Shown here: piece by piece, positions 5,707 through 7,911 of the stretch
Position numbering within the stretch: the first letter of the stretch is position 1
How the letters are laid out: each line of letters opens with the position of its first letter
Assembly (NCBI GenBank): GCA_003542325.1
Contig: DPKV01000110.1
Span: 1-7,911, forward strand
From: Anaerolineaceae bacterium
GTDB lineage: Bacteria; Chloroflexota; Anaerolineae; Anaerolineales; Anaerolineaceae
DNA: 7,911 nt
Direction of reading: 5' to 3'
Notes under the pieces: model-generated
Databases searched by the model: none
Seen by the model: only the letters and a program-made list of their open reading frames with translations
What the model was told of the DNA's origin: nothing
Program-made: the position numbers and the translations under genes

Positions 5707-7179
5707 ATGAACCGTAAACGGATTTACTTATTAACTCTGATAACTCTGGTACTTGCCGGCTGTTCGTCGGGCATGAAGCCCACAATGATCCTGCCGCAGG
5801 AGACAGAAACACCAGTACCTGATGCACAGCTTGCGATCACGCCATTTCCCACCCGGCCCGCCTACGCCCCCGGTGAACTGGTGGATTATGTCGCGCAGAC
5901 CGGTGATACCTTGCCGGGCCTGGCTGCCCGGTTCAATACCACCGAAGCGGAGATACGGGCCGCCAACCCGATCATCCCCCAAGACGCCACGACTATGCCG
6001 CCCGGAATGCCGATGTCCATGCCGATTTATTATCGTGCGCTTTGGGGGACGCCTTTCCAGATCCTGCCGGATGCCGTTTTTATCAATGGGCCTGATGTGG
6101 TCTCCTTCAATACCGCCGTTTTCATTAACCAGCATCCCGGTTGGCTGCAATGGTACAACGCCTGGGCGTTCAATGGAACCCGGAGCGCCGCTGAGATTGT
6201 GGATTACATTGCGATCAATTATTCGATCAGTCCCAGAATACTGCTGGCCTTGCTGGAATACCAGGCCGGGGCATTCTCGCAGTCTTACATCAGCAAAACA
6301 GACGAATATAACGTCCTCGGTTTAGAGTCGACATACTGGACCGGTGTTTACCTGCAACTTTCTTATGCTGCGAATATTCTCAATGATGGGTATTACCGCT
6401 GGCGTGAGGGCAGCCTGATCGAGTTTGAACTGCAGGACGGCACCCTGGTCAGGCCGGACCCCTGGCAGAATGCTGCGACGGTTGCCCTGCAATATTTCTT
6501 TGCCCAGACATTGGACGTTCCGAATTTTCAACGGGCAATCGGTGAAGATGGCTTTATTGCGACCTATGACCGCCTGTTTGGTGACCCCTGGACGGCCGCT
6601 CCGCACATTGAAGGATCGTTGCGCCAGCCTGAAATGCAGCTGCCGTACATCAACGATGTCGGATGGGCTTATACCGGCGGCCCGCATACCGGGTGGGGCA
6701 GCATGGCCCCTTACGCTGCCCTGGACTTTGCCCCGCCTTCTGAGGTGACCGGTTGTTATCCGACCTCATTATCTGCGACCGCTGTCGCGGCCGGGGTGGT
6801 GGTCAGGGATGGGGAAGGCGTGCTTGTTCTGGATTTGGATGGTGACGGAGATGAGCGTACCGGGTGGGTGGTGCTGTACCTGCATATCGCCGAATCAGGG
6901 CGCGTATCGGTCGGGACGGTGGTCGAGACAGGCGACCCCCTGGGATACCCTTCCTGTGAAGGGGGGCATTCAACCGGGACGCATATCCACATTGCCCGCA
7001 AATATAATGGGGAGTGGATCACGGCTGATGGGACCATCCCGTTTGTGCTTTCGGGGTGGGAGCCGATCCGCGGCGATGAGGCTTACGATGGGTATCTGGT
7101 TAAGGACGATTATATCGTGATCGCCAGTGAAAACCCGGATAACCGGAGCGTGATCCCGGTGGCGGAGTCAGACGATTAG
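5707..7179 (+). CDS. LysM / lysozyme-like / M23 peptidase lipoprotein, paralogue 3
   Basis: A 490-residue predicted lipoprotein (lipobox L-A-G-C, Cys 19) with the same layout as the two genes before it: short Pro/Thr linker; LysM at about 59-107 (YVAQTGDTLPGLAARF, then IRAANP); a middle domain at about 120-265 with YSISPRILLALLEYQAG (172-188), where Gln186 takes the place of the expected Glu and the next Ser is Ala; and a full M23 domain at about 310-470 with H327, D340, H393, H426, H428. The DLDGDG loop (376-381) and Cys pair C350/C417 are kept. The middle domain also shares a YLQLSYAANILNDGYYRWRE block (215-234) with its paralogues. Predicted job: surface peptidoglycan endopeptidase. The only sensible start is the ATG at 5707, because an in-frame stop lies at 5683-5685, yet no Shine-Dalgarno is visible before it. 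A 158-nt gap separates it from paralogue 2, so it may be transcribed separately. Confidence 0.88.
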   Translation: MNRKRIYLLTLITLVLAGCSSGMKPTMILPQETETPVPDAQLAITPFPTRPAYAPGELVDYVAQTGDTLPGLAARFNTTEAEIRAANPIIPQDATTMPPGMPMSMPIYYRALWGTPFQILPDAVFINGPDVVSFNTAVFINQHPGWLQWYNAWAFNGTRSAAEIVDYIAINYSISPRILLALLEYQAGAFSQSYISKTDEYNVLGLESTYWTGVYLQLSYAANILNDGYYRWREGSLIEFELQDGTLVRPDPWQNAATVALQYFFAQTLDVPNFQRAIGEDGFIATYDRLFGDPWTAAPHIEGSLRQPEMQLPYINDVGWAYTGGPHTGWGSMAPYAALDFAPPSEVTGCYPTSLSATAVAAGVVVRDGEGVLVLDLDGDGDERTGWVVLYLHIAESGRVSVGTVVETGDPLGYPSCEGGHSTGTHIHIARKYNGEWITADGTIPFVLSGWEPIRGDEAYDGYLVKDDYIVIASENPDNRSVIPVAESDD

Positions 7180-7184
7180 GAACT

Positions 7185-7244
7185 GGGCGATTGGGGATTA
7201 GGGTTCTGAAATCGGGGAACAAGGTCAGGGAAAAGGAAATCGGG
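7185..7244 (+). other. G-rich tract with quadruplex potential
   Basis: Six runs of three or four G (7185-7187, 7193-7196, 7201-7203, 7214-7217, 7228-7230, 7242-7244) lie on the plus strand just after the stop of paralogue 3. The first four are separated by 5, 4 and 10 nt, so a quadruplex in the mRNA 3' region is possible. No reading frame of note covers it. Confidence 0.4.
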
Positions 7245-7259
7245 TTTCTTGACGGTAGT

Positions 7260-7277
7260 TTCTTACGAAAGTAAGAA
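7260..7277 (+). repeat. Perfect hairpin with GAAA tetraloop
   Basis: TTCTTAC (7260-7266) pairs perfectly with GTAAGAA (7271-7277) around a GAAA loop, a GNRA-type tetraloop that stabilises RNA hairpins. It stands 13 nt before a second perfect hairpin. Followed by TTGTTTTTG, it could add to termination, or the pair could be a small repeat element. Confidence 0.6.
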
Positions 7278-7290
7278 TTGTTTTTGGAGC

Positions 7291-7316
7291 GCGGACTTTA
7301 GTCCGCTAACTTTTTT
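7291..7316 (+). terminator. Intrinsic terminator after the M23 cluster (REP-like palindrome)
   Basis: GCGGAC (7291-7296) pairs with GTCCGC (7301-7306) around TTTA, and six T follow at 7311-7316 after a 4-nt spacer. This is the first good terminator on the plus strand after the operon, 111 nt beyond the stop codon of paralogue 3. The palindrome itself resembles short repetitive extragenic palindromes, so it may be a repeat element used as a terminator. Confidence 0.65.
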
Positions 7317-7365
7317 AAACAATTTTATTCATTTTTGTTATTACTTATAGGCATGTAATTCCATG

Positions 7366-7391
7366 AAAAACCCCCGTCAATTTGACAGGGG
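7366..7391 (-). terminator. Intrinsic terminator of the partial M23 gene
   Basis: CCCCCGTCA (7371-7379) pairs with TGACAGGGG (7383-7391) around a 3-nt loop, nine pairs including one G-T wobble. On the minus strand the stem is followed by five T (complement of 7366-7370). It sits 30 nt past the stop codon of the minus-strand peptidase gene. Confidence 0.8.
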
Positions 7392-7421
7392 CTTGATTTT
7401 TCTTGGTTCAATTTATTTTAT

Positions 7422-7911
7422 TTACTGCAGGTACTGCCAGGGGTTGACTGGCTGGCCGCCTGACCGCAGCTCAAAGTGCAAGTGCGGACCGGTAGAGTTG
7501 CCTGTGCTGCCCATGGAGGCGATCAATTCACCTTTGAGCACGTTGGAGCCACAGGGCAGCAGTGTGTTATCCAGGAGGTGGCCATAATAGGTCTGCCAGC
7601 CGCCATCGTGGTCGATCACGATCAGGTTGCCGTAACCCCGGTCCGACCAGCCGGAGGAGATGATCACACCGGAATCAGCGGCGTAGATCGGGCTGCCGAA
7701 ATCACCGTCAAAGTCGAGGCCGTTGTGAACGGGCGGGGTGTAATCGTAACCTGAAAGCCAGGTAGCTGTCGTTGGCCAGGTGAAAGTGCCTGTACCGATA
7801 TTGCCGTAAAGGATGCCGCTGCACGCGCCGGGTCCGAGGTAGGAGTTGCCGGAGATTTCTTCGCCGCGGGCCGGTATCCAGGAAGTGTTTGGCCGGGTAC
7901 CGCCTGGCACG
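7422..7911 (-). CDS. M23 metallopeptidase, C-terminal part (cut by window edge)
   Basis: The last about 163 residues of a protein that continues beyond position 7911; the GTG near the edge (7908-7910) is simply an internal Val codon. The fragment is a compact M23 domain of the common lysostaphin/NlpD type. Counted from that Val, it has HNGLDF (H62, D66), SPIYAADSGVI, YYGHL (H111) and GPHLHFEL (H143, H145), so zinc ligands and catalytic histidines are all present. It lacks the DLDGDG insertion and has its two Cys (30 and 120) at places that do not match the tandem paralogues, so it is a more distant relative and not a fourth copy. Expected role: extracytoplasmic cleavage of peptidoglycan cross-links. 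LysM or signal sequences, if any, would lie outside the window. It is convergent with the cluster and has its own terminator. Confidence 0.92.
   Translation of the reverse strand, partial: VPGGTRPNTSWIPARGEEISGNSYLGPGACSGILYGNIGTGTFTWPTTATWLSGYDYTPPVHNGLDFDGDFGSPIYAADSGVIISSGWSDRGYGNLIVIDHDGGWQTYYGHLLDNTLLPCGSNVLKGELIASMGSTGNSTGPHLHFELRSGGQPVNPWQYLQ

Noticed and set aside
7363..7587. Plus-strand open frame across the right intergenic region
   Set aside because: It runs through the minus-strand terminator and into the M23 coding region; no ribosome site and no motif.
7422..7911. Right-end M23 as a fourth copy of the tandem family
   Set aside because: It is on the other strand, lacks DLDGDG, the GPH..ALDFAP block and the PSCEGG Cys, and fits the ordinary lysostaphin-type M23 pattern.
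1..7911. Defence system, CRISPR array, prophage or insertion sequence
   Set aside because: No repeat-spacer pattern, transposase, integrase, nuclease or phage-like gene is present; all genes fit envelope or electron-transfer roles.

Overview
The window most likely comes from a member of the Chloroflexota, probably class Anaerolineae. This is inferred from protein style, since no marker gene is present. The clues are surface proteins with Thr/Pro-rich linkers of the TPTxTPT type behind lipoprotein signals, LysM–M23 lipoproteins, a lineage-style CE4-like protein with a DDRRP motif, and a soluble-domain multiheme cytochrome. Base composition is moderate and looks even across the window. I see no transposase, integrase, tRNA, rRNA or CRISPR array.

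Layout. (1) Positions 1-1195, minus strand: a membrane-anchored pentaheme cytochrome c with a perfect Shine-Dalgarno and a strong intrinsic terminator. (2) About 1196-1332: divergent intergenic region with a TATAAT box for the plus-strand genes. (3) Positions 1333-5548, plus strand: a tight three-gene operon. It holds a polysaccharide-deacetylase-like (CE4/NodB) lipoprotein, then a LysM / lysozyme-like / M23 lipoprotein starting with TTG 3 nt after the previous stop, then a second protein of the same architecture that overlaps its predecessor by 35 nt and carries a basic tail plus transmembrane anchor instead of a lipobox. (4) Positions 5549-5706: a 158-nt gap. (5) Positions 5707-7179: a third LysM / lysozyme-like / M23 paralogue, again a lipoprotein. 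(6) Positions 7180-7421: a noncoding stretch with a G-rich tract, two perfect hairpins (the second followed by a T run) and a convergent terminator. (7) Positions 7422-7911, minus strand: the C-terminal part of a more conventional M23 peptidase, cut by the window edge.

The plus-strand block reads as a cell-envelope remodelling cluster. A putative glycan deacetylase sits with three tandem paralogous peptidoglycan endopeptidases that share an uncommon layout. Each has a LysM cell-wall anchor, a middle domain whose core resembles the start of a lysozyme/transglycosylase fold but has Gln or Lys where the catalytic Glu is expected, and an M23 domain with all expected metal and catalytic residues, a DLDGDG insertion and a conserved Cys pair. 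The triplication, the unusual middle domain and the change of membrane anchor are the most interesting points in the window.
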